Source: Oribacterium sp. UBA6992
GTDB taxonomy: Bacteria; Bacillota; Clostridia; Lachnospirales; Lachnospiraceae
Length of the DNA stretch: 6,918 bases
Reading direction: 5' to 3'
Assembly: GCA_002449915.1 (NCBI GenBank)
Contig: DJXY01000190.1
Location: 1-6,918, forward strand
A program made the position numbers and the translations under genes. The notes under the pieces are model-generated. The model worked only from the letters and a program-made list of their open reading frames with translations. It searched no databases and was not told the origin of the DNA. Shown piece by piece: positions 1 to 5,992 of the stretch. Each line of letters starts with the position of its first letter. The first letter of the stretch is position 1.

Positions 1-553
1 CAATGGACGTAATCACAAAACCCATCAGGACGCCTAAGAACGGATTGGTAAAGCCCGCAAGGAAATGGATCACTGCCGGGATATCCCTGAGATCCGCCAT
101 CGCCGAGGACATACTGGAAATACCGACAAACAGAAGTCCAAATCCCATAACGATCTCACCGGATTTCTTGACCCGCTGGCTCGGAATAAAGTTCATCATG
201 ATCGCACCTGCAAAAACAAACAATGGCGCGATGGCACTGAGTCTGAATGCAACCAGCAGCGCAGTAACCGTAGTACCAATGTTCGCACCCAGGATAATCC
301 CGCAGGCATTGCTCAGCGCCATCAGTCCGGAGTTTACAAAGGTCACAACCATCACGGTCGCCGTACTTGAGGACTGAATTACGGCAGTAAAAAAGAGACC
401 AACAAGAAGACCCGTAAGACGTGTCCTCGTGAAAGTCTCCAATATATTTCTGAGTCTTGTACCAGCAACCTTTTCAATACCATGGCTCATCATGTACATC
501 CCGGCAATGAAAAGACCCAGGCCGCCTAAAAGAGTAATCAGAATCGTCAGCAT
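1..553 (-). CDS. Na+/phosphate cotransporter family protein, NptA/YjbB type (N-terminal part, cut at window edge)
   Basis: This frame has no stop before the window edge, so only the first 184 codons are visible. It encodes a very hydrophobic membrane protein with about six predicted membrane segments (roughly residues 3-25, 45-72, 75-101, 105-123, 133-150, 161-184). The Na/Pi-cotransporter (PF02690) signature is clear: a glycine-rich first helix, then TAVIQSSSTAT at 57-67 and GANIGTTVTA at 89-98. A second copy of the repeat begins at 171 (PFLGVLMGFVITSI) and is cut just before its expected QSSS, as in this inverted-repeat family. Family members move phosphate across the cytoplasmic membrane with sodium; many bacterial ones also carry a C-terminal PhoU-like domain, which cannot be seen here. 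The start is ATG at 551-553, with GGAG 8 nt upstream. A Pho-box-like array lies immediately upstream, which fits a phosphate gene. Family assignment is firm; import versus export and exact substrate are inferred. Confidence 0.92.
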   Translation of the reverse strand, partial: MLTILITLLGGLGLFIAGMYMMSHGIEKVAGTRLRNILETFTRTRLTGLLVGLFFTAVIQSSSTATVMVVTFVNSGLMALSNACGIILGANIGTTVTALLVAFRLSAIAPLFVFAGAIMMNFIPSQRVKKSGEIVMGFGLLFVGISSMSSAMADLRDIPAVIHFLAGFTNPFLGVLMGFVITSI

Positions 554-582
554 TTTCACACTCCATATTTCAGAAATTTAAT

Positions 583-610
583 TGCAAAATTCATGTTAAA
601 TATTTGTAAA
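583..610 (-). promoter_or_regulatory. Candidate Pho box (PhoP/PhoB-type tandem hexamers) for the Na/Pi transporter
   Basis: On the minus strand, reading toward the transporter, three hexamers follow each other with exactly 5 bp between them (11-bp period): TTTACA (605-610), TTAACA (594-599) and TTTGCA (583-588). Gram-positive PhoP sites are direct repeats of TTAACA-like hexamers at this period. A possible -10, TTAAAT (576-581), follows, with no good -35, as expected for an activator-dependent promoter. The transcript would then begin only about 15 nt before the start codon. The region is AT-rich, so chance matches are possible; regulation is inferred. Confidence 0.45.
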
Positions 611-612
611 GA

Positions 613-626
613 AACATAATCATGTT
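613..626. repeat. Short inverted repeat AACAT-N4-ATGTT, possible operator
   Basis: AACAT (613-617) and ATGTT (622-626) form a perfect 5-bp inverted repeat around a 4-bp spacer. A further ATGTT half-site lies at 593-597, within a second copy of TCATGTTA (591-598 and 620-627). The elements sit upstream of, and partly within, the Pho-box-like array in the divergent intergenic region. A dimeric regulator could bind here, but the DNA is AT-rich and arms this short occur by chance. Confidence 0.2.
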
Positions 627-735
627 AGACGAAAACTGAAATTTAGGCAAGAGTCACTTTTATCAATTTATTTAACTTTAAACGTAATGCTCCCAGCTGC
701 AAAACCTCTTTTCAGAACAAAAGTCTGTCATGCAC

Positions 736-775
736 GGAGAATCTATCTAGAGCCTTTAGATTTTTTCTTGTCTCC
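736..775 (+). other. Hairpin with T-run in the region upstream of the aminotransferase
   Basis: AATCTA (740-745) pairs with TAGATT (757-762) across an 11-nt loop and is followed directly by a run of Ts (761-766), resembling a weak intrinsic terminator. An outer arm, GGAGA (736-740), is also complementary to TCTCC (771-775), so a longer bulged or alternative stem can form. If a transcript enters from further left, this could act as a leader attenuator. The stem is AU-rich with a single GC pair in its inner part, so it is weak. No riboswitch or T-box consensus is recognisable. Confidence 0.25.
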
Positions 776-796
776 CGCACTGAGATATGCTATACC
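768..796 (+). promoter_or_regulatory. Candidate sigma-A-type promoter for the aminotransferase
   Basis: TTGTCT (768-773, 4 of 6 matches to the -35 consensus) is separated by 17 bp from TATACC (791-796, 4 of 6 matches to the -10). The -10 is preceded by TGC, an extended -10 element. Transcription from here would give a leader of about 40 nt containing the ribosome site. This was found by eye against the consensus only. Confidence 0.35.
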
Positions 797-830
797 GTGT
801 GTAATTGTTTTTTATCTAATATTTTGCCTT

Positions 831-836
831 AGGGGG
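831..836 (+). promoter_or_regulatory. Ribosome binding site that fixes the aminotransferase start
   Basis: AGGGGG lies 6 nt before the ATG at 843. The reading frame stays open upstream to an ATG at 687, but that ATG has no ribosome site and the extra 52 residues do not resemble any aminotransferase N-terminus. The protein starting at 843 begins with the usual family N-terminus, so this site decides the start. Confidence 0.75.
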
Positions 837-842
837 TTCAAT

Positions 843-2006
843 ATGCAGTTCAGTAAACGTATGGATCGTTTCGGCGACGAAATCTTTGCCGCTCTTAATG
901 ATAAAAAAATCGAGCTTGAGAAGCAGGGCCGGAAGCTTTACAACATGTCGGTCGGCACACCGGACTTTGAAACACCGGAGCATATCCGTGAGGCACTGAT
1001 CGAAGCCGCCAGGGATCCCGAGAACTGGCACTATGCGCTGCGGGATACGGATGAAATGCTCGATGCCGTGGTAAAATATTATAAAAGACGGTTCGGTGTA
1101 GACATCCGTCCGGAGCAGGTTGCAAGCTGCAGCGGCACCCAGGAGGGTATGGGACTCATCGGCATGGCTCTTGCAAATGAAGGCGACACGGTTCTGCTCC
1201 CGACGCCCTGCTATCCGGTTTTCATTACCTGTGCCAAAATGGCCGGTGCGGAGCCCTATTACTATCCTATGACAAAAGAAAACGGGTTTCTGCCCAAGGT
1301 ATCGGAAATCCCGGAGGATGTTGCAAGGCGCGCAAAGTTTATGGTTGTATCTCTCCCCTCCAACCCGATGGGCTCCGTCGGCACACCGGAGGTTTATGAG
1401 GAAATCATCGCATTTGCCAGAAAATATGACATCCTCATTATCCACGACAATGCCTACTCGGATATCATCTTTGACGGAATCGAAGGGCACAGCTTCTTAA
1501 ATTACCCCGGTGCCGAGGACGTCGGCGTGGAGTTTTTCTCCCTTTCCAAGAGCTTTAATCTGACCGGCGCAAGAATCAGCTTTCTTGTGGGTCGGGAGGA
1601 TGTAGTAAGTGCTTTCCGCAAGCTTCATCAGCAGATCAGCTTTGGTATGTTTCTCCCTCTGCAGAAGGCTGCCATCGCAGCGCTCACAGGACCACTTGAT
1701 TCTGTAAAGGAACAGTGCCAAAAATATCAGGACCGCAGAGATGCACTCTGCGGCGGTCTCCGCTCTATCGGCTGGGATGCGGTGGACGGGCATGGTTCCA
1801 TGTTTGTCTGGGTACCGATTCCTCCGAAATTTAAATCCAGCATGGAATTCTGCATGGAGCTCATGGATACGGCCGGTGTGATTGTCACTCCGGGTTCCAG
1901 CTTCGGTCCCCTCGGTGAGGGCTATGTCCGCTTTGCGCTGGTGCTCCCGCCGGATAAAATCTCGGAAATGTGCCAGGTCATTAAGGCATCCGGCATCCTG
2001 GATTAA
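843..2006 (+). CDS. PLP-dependent class I/II aminotransferase (aspartate / LL-diaminopimelate aminotransferase-like)
   Basis: A complete protein of 387 residues, the normal size for fold-type I aminotransferases, which are cytoplasmic dimers moving an amino group between an amino acid and a 2-oxo acid through pyridoxal phosphate. The PLP lysine is K236 in SLSKSF (233-238), followed by LTGAR at 240-244, whose arginine contacts the cofactor phosphate. N174 in SNPMG, D202 and Y205 in DNAYSD form the rest of the cofactor pocket. R363 in GYVRFAL is the expected substrate-carboxylate arginine. The N-terminal part includes SVGTPDFETP (36-45) and ALRDTDEM (65-72), reminiscent of LL-diaminopimelate and alanine aminotransferases. 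The real substrate cannot be told from sequence, and no lysine or other amino-acid biosynthesis genes flank it. It is the only plus-strand gene here, stands alone, and ends 10 bp from the stop of the opposing kinase gene. Confidence 0.93.
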   Translation: MQFSKRMDRFGDEIFAALNDKKIELEKQGRKLYNMSVGTPDFETPEHIREALIEAARDPENWHYALRDTDEMLDAVVKYYKRRFGVDIRPEQVASCSGTQEGMGLIGMALANEGDTVLLPTPCYPVFITCAKMAGAEPYYYPMTKENGFLPKVSEIPEDVARRAKFMVVSLPSNPMGSVGTPEVYEEIIAFARKYDILIIHDNAYSDIIFDGIEGHSFLNYPGAEDVGVEFFSLSKSFNLTGARISFLVGREDVVSAFRKLHQQISFGMFLPLQKAAIAALTGPLDSVKEQCQKYQDRRDALCGGLRSIGWDAVDGHGSMFVWVPIPPKFKSSMEFCMELMDTAGVIVTPGSSFGPLGEGYVRFALVLPPDKISEMCQVIKASGILD

Positions 2007-2016
2007 AGCAATAATA

Positions 2017-3027
2017 TTACGCCGGTATATAGGTTTCCGGTGCATAATAAATCACCCGTGTTCCGCCGTTTTCAAACCGGAATGGTACATGCATGAGATC
2101 CTTCATGGCTTCCATGAGCGCGGCCTTTTTATCCGGCTGTACATAAAACAGGAGGAATCCTCCTCCACCGGCACCAAGCAGCTTTCCGCCCAGCGCACCG
2201 GCTTCCAGTCCTCTTGCATAGAGATCATCGATCTTTCCGGTCGTGACGGCGGAGCCGGTCTCCCGTTTCAGCCTCCAGGTATAATCCAGCATTCTGCCAA
2301 AATCATCGAGATCCGCCTTGGGGGAGGTCAGGACCTTTTCCGCGTCAAATACAAGATCATACATCTTATGCAGTCTCTCGATTTTACGCTCCCGGGCATC
2401 CTCCGAGCCGGCTGCATTCGCCTTCTGTACATCAGAGGAAAAACGCGTAAAGCCCGTAAAAAACATAACCAGATTATCGTTGAGCTGCTCCTTCCGCTCT
2501 GGAGAAATAATCACAGGACGGACCTCATACCCGTCTGCACTGAATTCAATCAGATTTAATCCCCCAAATGCCGCTGCGATCTGATCCTGCAGACCGCCGG
2601 CTTCCTTACACAGCACCCGCTCGAGGTAAATCGCTTCATCCGCAAGCTTCCGTTTGTCCGCATATTTTCCCTTCAGTGCGTAGAATGCATTGAGCATACC
2701 CACGGCAAAGCTGCTGCTGGTTCCAAGCCCCGAGCGCGCCGGCAGATCCGCTTCATAGGTCAGGCGGATTTCATGCATGTCTAACATCTGCATGGCATTG
2801 CGGATCGCCGGATGCTGAATGTCCTCGATCCGGGTGACACGCTCCGTTTTAGCATAGGACAACTCCGTGCTGTAATCAAAAAAGCGTGGCAGATGCCGAA
2901 CGTTGACATAGCAGTATTTATCAAAGGTTGTAGAGAGCACAGCACCGCCGTACTCCCGGAAGTACTCCTCCATATCCGTCCCACCGCCAAAAAAGGACAT
3001 GCGGAACGGTGTCTTGGTAATAATCAT
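2017..3027 (-). CDS. hddA: GHMP-family sugar kinase, D-glycero-alpha-D-manno-heptose-7-phosphate kinase-like
   Basis: A complete protein of 336 residues, typical of HddA. It carries the three GHMP-kinase signatures: an N-terminal substrate segment TPFRMSFFGGGTD (6-18), the phosphate-binding loop LPARSGLGTSSS (95-106), and the C-terminal glycine-rich motif KLLGAGGGGFLLF (282-294). GGLQDQ (144-149) supplies the likely catalytic aspartate D148. The FFGGGTD start is characteristic of HddA and close relatives, not of galactokinase or mevalonate kinase. HddA uses ATP to convert D-glycero-D-manno-heptose 7-phosphate to the 1-alpha,7-bisphosphate in the cytoplasm, toward GDP-heptose for capsule or S-layer glycans. 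TAGAGGA lies 6 nt before the ATG. It follows the isomerase gene by 21 bp on the same strand, and that gene makes its expected substrate, which strengthens the assignment. Related GHMP kinases act on other sugar phosphates, so substrate specificity is inferred. Confidence 0.87.
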   Translation of the reverse strand: MIITKTPFRMSFFGGGTDMEEYFREYGGAVLSTTFDKYCYVNVRHLPRFFDYSTELSYAKTERVTRIEDIQHPAIRNAMQMLDMHEIRLTYEADLPARSGLGTSSSFAVGMLNAFYALKGKYADKRKLADEAIYLERVLCKEAGGLQDQIAAAFGGLNLIEFSADGYEVRPVIISPERKEQLNDNLVMFFTGFTRFSSDVQKANAAGSEDARERKIERLHKMYDLVFDAEKVLTSPKADLDDFGRMLDYTWRLKRETGSAVTTGKIDDLYARGLEAGALGGKLLGAGGGGFLLFYVQPDKKAALMEAMKDLMHVPFRFENGGTRVIYYAPETYIPA

Positions 3028-3048
3028 AACGTATCCTCTATGTAATTT

Positions 3049-3708
3049 TTAATCCTGTCCAAAAAAGTGCTGCTCCAGCATAAGACAGAGGCAGTGATAG
3101 ATCGGAAGGTGCAGCTCCTGGATCCGGTAGGTCTCTGTATCCGGTGCCTGGATCGTAACATCACTTAACTTCTTAAGAGCCGAATCCTTTGCTCCGGTGA
3201 GCGCAAGCACCTGCATGCCGCGTGCTCTCGCAACTGTTGCAGCATAAAGGACATTTTTACTGTTTCCGGAGGTTGAAATTCCCAGAAAAACATCTCCGGC
3301 TCTACCGTAGCCGTTAACCTGCTGTGCAAAGCAAAGCAGCGGAGCGCAGTCATTGCTATAGGCTGTGGAAAGCGCAGGATGACCATCCAGTGCAATTGCC
3401 AGAAGCGCCCCCTGGAGGTGGTCCGCAAGCTCTCTGCCAAGCCCGAGACCCCCATCTGACGCAAGCAGACGATCACAAAAGTCTGCATTCAGCTTCCGTG
3501 GCAGCCGGAAGCCCTTCATGAGCTCTCCGACAATATGCTCGGCATCTGCCGCTGACCCGCCGTTTCCTGCGATGAGAAGCTTTCCACCTCCGGTATAGCA
3601 GCGTTCCAGAACCTGATACGCCTCAGAAATCCGTTCACTTTGCGTGACAAGCACCGGATATCTCTCGATCAGGAGGTCAAGCTCCCGTTTCACACGTTTT
3701 TCAAGCAT
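3049..3708 (-). CDS. gmhA: SIS-domain sugar isomerase, D-sedoheptulose-7-phosphate isomerase-like
   Basis: A complete protein of 219 residues forming one SIS domain. GNGGSAADAEH (48-58) and ISTSGNSKN (144-152) are the phosphosugar-binding loops. E62 in GELMKGF and H200 in IQELH (196-200), with H205, fit the glutamate/histidine active site known for GmhA. GmhA converts sedoheptulose 7-phosphate to D-glycero-D-manno-heptose 7-phosphate in the cytoplasm. The protein is somewhat longer than the roughly 190-residue enterobacterial enzyme. The extra part is the segment around 72-120, ending in IALDGHPALSTAYSND, which recalls GmhA-like proteins of capsule and S-layer glycan clusters. The start is ATG at 3706-3708, with GGAGG (3720-3724) 11 nt upstream, a rather long spacing; an ATG nearer that site reads into a stop after five codons. 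The gene lies 33 bp after the helicase and 21 bp before the heptose kinase, suggesting one transcript. Other phosphoheptose substrates cannot be excluded. Confidence 0.9.
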   Translation of the reverse strand: MLEKRVKRELDLLIERYPVLVTQSERISEAYQVLERCYTGGGKLLIAGNGGSAADAEHIVGELMKGFRLPRKLNADFCDRLLASDGGLGLGRELADHLQGALLAIALDGHPALSTAYSNDCAPLLCFAQQVNGYGRAGDVFLGISTSGNSKNVLYAATVARARGMQVLALTGAKDSALKKLSDVTIQAPDTETYRIQELHLPIYHCLCLMLEQHFFGQD

Positions 3709-3741
3709 ATAGTATCATTCCTCCCCTGTAAGTCAGATAAT

Positions 3742-5808
3742 TTAGATCAAGCTGCGTATGATCGGAGACAGCACACCATCGGAAAGGATAATAATCCTCT
3801 CTGTCGCACGTGAGATCGCTGTATAGAGTCTATGCCGGAACATCGGCTCGTCCGGATAATCCTCTGCTGTCACATCCGGCAGGATCACCGTGTCAAATTC
3901 AAGACCCTTGGCAAGCTTAAGCTCCATCAGTACAATACCACTCTTCGGCAAGGCCTCATACTGCCGGATCACACGCGGCATATCATCTCCCAGCACACGC
4001 ATCATGTGATTGATACCGGTCCAGTCCTCAACGATCACCGCCGTAAGCCCGTCCTCCGTATTATGTGCATGGATCGCCTCTCTCAGCGCCTCAACATATG
4101 CCTCATGCTCTGCGAATGCCTTGATCTCCGGTTCAATCCCGGGGCGCTGCACAGAAGACGTATGCACCCGGGTTTCCTCCGGCAGAAGTCCGGTAAAAAG
4201 CCCGGTAATTTCCGGTGAAGAGCGATAGCTTGTAAGAAGCGGAAGCTCAACCACTTCCTTCTGCTCCTCCAAAAACAGCTCCCGCAGTCTCTTAAATGTA
4301 ATCGTATCCCGGTGAATTGACTGAAATTCGTCTCCCAGGAACATAAAATGCGCTCTGCGGAAGTACTTTTTAAGTACAAGCAACTGTGCCTCTGTATAAT
4401 CCTGCACCTCATCCACAATGACATATTTTGTGCTGCGGTCGCAGAGTCCTGTAAGCGTCAGCTTAAGATAGATATACTCCGCCGGCGTGAGCTCCTCTTT
4501 TCCAAGCAGACGTTTTCCGATTGCATCTATATCCAGCCAGTCAAAGGAACGGATCCTCTCGACGATGCCACCCATCTGATTTTCCACCGGATTATCCTCG
4601 GGATCTTCCATGTCCGCATCCTTTGTGAAATCCTGCTCCTGTTTCCGCTCAAGCTTCAGCGCATTTTTCTTGGCCCTCTCCAGAAGCTCATCCACCGTCG
4701 TCTGCATGAGCCGCGAGCCGGTCGGGATCGTCCGATGGGTTCTTAGCACTGCGGCAATCTGCTTTTTAGACAGAACCCTGGATTTTTTAAGATTAATATT
4801 TTTAAGTGCCCAGTCTTCTATTTTTAAGCTCGGAAGCTCTGCATCGATGGTACGGAATGTCTCCACTTCGGTCAGATCCGCTTCTCCCCGGCTGTCCACC
4901 TTAAGTGATCCGAGGAAATCCGACCATGTCATCGTTACCGGATTGGCTTCTCCCATTTCCGGAAGCACATGATCAATATACTGCTGAAAAACCGGATTTA
5001 AGGTAATTAAGGCAACCTGCTCCGGTCTCAAGGTTTTCCGCTGCCGGTAAAAAAGATAGGCAATCCTCTGCAGAAGGATCGAGGTTTTACCGGAACCTGC
5101 AATACCTGCCACAAGCAGTACCGGCACATCCGGATAACGGATAATCTTGTTCTGCTCCTCCTGGATCGTTTCCGTGATGGACTGCAGCTTGTCTGTACGC
5201 TTCCTGGTAAGCGAACGGATCAGCAGCGGATCCTCCAGCGCGACCTTGGTGTCGAAATACGCATGCAGGACATTTCGTGTAATGTCAAATTGCCGCCGAA
5301 GCTTAAGCGTAACCGGGATTTTACGACCGTCGACCTCATAGGAGGTCTCACCATTTTCATGATTGTAATAGACCTCGGCAATGGGACTCCGCCAATCCAC
5401 AACCAGCTGCTCATGATGTGCATCCGTACAGGAGGCTGCACCGATATAAAAGTCCTCCGGCGCTTCATCCTCGTCAAACTGCACTGTAATCCTTGCAAAG
5501 TATGGGCGGGGCAGTAAGCGCTGTACATCCGCAAGCCTCGTGCTCACAGACTGGCTGTCAATATTGAGCTGCGCTACCGCACGGCTCATCGTCTCAAACT
5601 CAATAAGAGTTTCCTGTCCCTCCTCATCATTATGGAAATTATAGTTAAGATCCTCACTCTGCTGACTTTTTTCCTCTGCCGCCTTCCTGGAAATCTCCTG
5701 AAGCTCATCCCGGAGCGACTGCTGCATATCTATAAGCTGCTGGTAAAGCCCGGTAAGGTGCGCCTGTTCCTCTTGAAATATGGTATCTTTAGTTTCTGTA
5801 TCGTGCAT
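3742..5808 (-). CDS. helD: HelD-like superfamily 1 (UvrD/Rep-type) ATPase, RNA polymerase recycling motor
   Basis: A complete protein of 688 residues with all SF1 helicase motifs: Q-motif region ETIQEEQNKII (213-223), Walker A GIAGSGKT (235-242), Walker B VIVDEVQD (463-470), motif III LGDEFQS (491-497), motif IV SYRSSPEI (527-534), motif V KGLEFD (634-639) and motif VI YTAISRATE (662-670). HelD hallmarks are an N-terminal coiled coil (about 11-50), DWRSPIAEVYY (138-148) before Walker A, and a charged insertion between Walker A and B (about 300-440) that would be the clamp-opening arm. HelD binds RNA polymerase, reaching into the secondary and main channels, and uses ATP to free stalled or nucleic-acid-bound enzyme. 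It is shorter than the roughly 770-residue Bacillus protein; from memory, this size is usual in Clostridia. Walker B reads DEVQD where DEAQD is commoner. GGAG lies 8-9 nt before the ATG. It heads a probable operon with gmhA and hddA. A DNA-repair helicase role is the alternative, but the N-terminal region favours HelD. Confidence 0.87.
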   Translation of the reverse strand: MHDTETKDTIFQEEQAHLTGLYQQLIDMQQSLRDELQEISRKAAEEKSQQSEDLNYNFHNDEEGQETLIEFETMSRAVAQLNIDSQSVSTRLADVQRLLPRPYFARITVQFDEDEAPEDFYIGAASCTDAHHEQLVVDWRSPIAEVYYNHENGETSYEVDGRKIPVTLKLRRQFDITRNVLHAYFDTKVALEDPLLIRSLTRKRTDKLQSITETIQEEQNKIIRYPDVPVLLVAGIAGSGKTSILLQRIAYLFYRQRKTLRPEQVALITLNPVFQQYIDHVLPEMGEANPVTMTWSDFLGSLKVDSRGEADLTEVETFRTIDAELPSLKIEDWALKNINLKKSRVLSKKQIAAVLRTHRTIPTGSRLMQTTVDELLERAKKNALKLERKQEQDFTKDADMEDPEDNPVENQMGGIVERIRSFDWLDIDAIGKRLLGKEELTPAEYIYLKLTLTGLCDRSTKYVIVDEVQDYTEAQLLVLKKYFRRAHFMFLGDEFQSIHRDTITFKRLRELFLEEQKEVVELPLLTSYRSSPEITGLFTGLLPEETRVHTSSVQRPGIEPEIKAFAEHEAYVEALREAIHAHNTEDGLTAVIVEDWTGINHMMRVLGDDMPRVIRQYEALPKSGIVLMELKLAKGLEFDTVILPDVTAEDYPDEPMFRHRLYTAISRATERIIILSDGVLSPIIRSLI

Positions 5809-5837
5809 GTATAAAACTCCGTCACTTTTTTACGTGA

Positions 5838-5851
5838 TTAACTTTTGTTAA
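5838..5851. repeat. Inverted repeat TTAAC-TTTT-GTTAA upstream of helD
   Basis: A perfect 5-bp inverted repeat with a 4-bp spacer lies about 30 bp before the helD start codon. A further small inverted pair, TCAC (5822-5825) and GTGA (5834-5837), sits between it and the start. It could be an operator in the leader, or chance in AT-rich DNA. No regulator family is recognisable from it. Confidence 0.2.
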
Positions 5852-5944
5852 ATTGCGAATGCCGGCTTCTCATCATATTTTTCACGTTTTAATCCTTTGC
5901 TTATTCAGCTTGATACGCGCATGATCCACCGCCATATTTAAGCT

Positions 5945-5992
5945 ATCATACCATACTCGTCGTTTATAATGAAGAGAACATTTGTCTTTCAA
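5945..5992 (-). promoter_or_regulatory. Candidate promoter(s) for the helD-gmhA-hddA group
   Basis: On the minus strand, TTGAAA (5987-5992) and TATAAA (5963-5968) are spaced 18 bp apart. The -35 lies inside the last codons of the upstream DUF5131-DUF4186 gene. Twelve bases further downstream, TGGTATGAT (5945-5953) is an extended -10 of the form TGnTATGAT, with only a poor -35. Either could start transcription of helD and the heptose genes, giving a leader of about 130-150 nt. The rest of the 155-bp gap shows no clear terminator or RNA element. Assignment is by consensus match only. Confidence 0.35.

Noticed and set aside
3..377. Open plus-strand frame of 124 residues
   Set aside because: It lies antisense to the well-supported Na/Pi cotransporter frame, whose QSSS and GANIGTT motifs are unmistakable.
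687..842. 52-residue N-terminal extension of the aminotransferase frame, including a hydrophobic stretch that might be read as a membrane anchor
   Set aside because: The ATG at 687 lacks a ribosome site, a strong site precedes the ATG at 843, the region has intergenic composition with promoter-like elements, and the family N-terminus begins at 843.
816..1490. Open minus-strand frame of 224 residues inside the aminotransferase
   Set aside because: It is antisense to a protein with all catalytic residues in place, and its own translation shows no recognisable domain.
1985..1998. Tandem GGCATCC direct repeat at the end of the aminotransferase
   Set aside because: It is a two-copy 7-bp repeat within coding sequence, explained by chance codon choice, with no further copies.
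1882..2559. Open plus-strand frame of 225 residues bridging the aminotransferase end and the kinase gene
   Set aside because: It overlaps two well-supported genes in other frames and shows no domain; it is a by-product of codon composition.
3049..3708. Gram-negative origin, suggested by gmhA (LPS core heptose)
   Set aside because: GmhA/HddA homologues are known in Gram-positive S-layer and capsule glycan pathways, and the ribosome sites and neighbours suggest Firmicutes.
5809..5963. Small RNA, riboswitch or intrinsic terminator after the DUF5131-DUF4186 gene
   Set aside because: Only 5-bp pairings such as AGCTT/AAGCT with a loop of more than 25 nt could be found, with no T-run and no recognisable RNA consensus.
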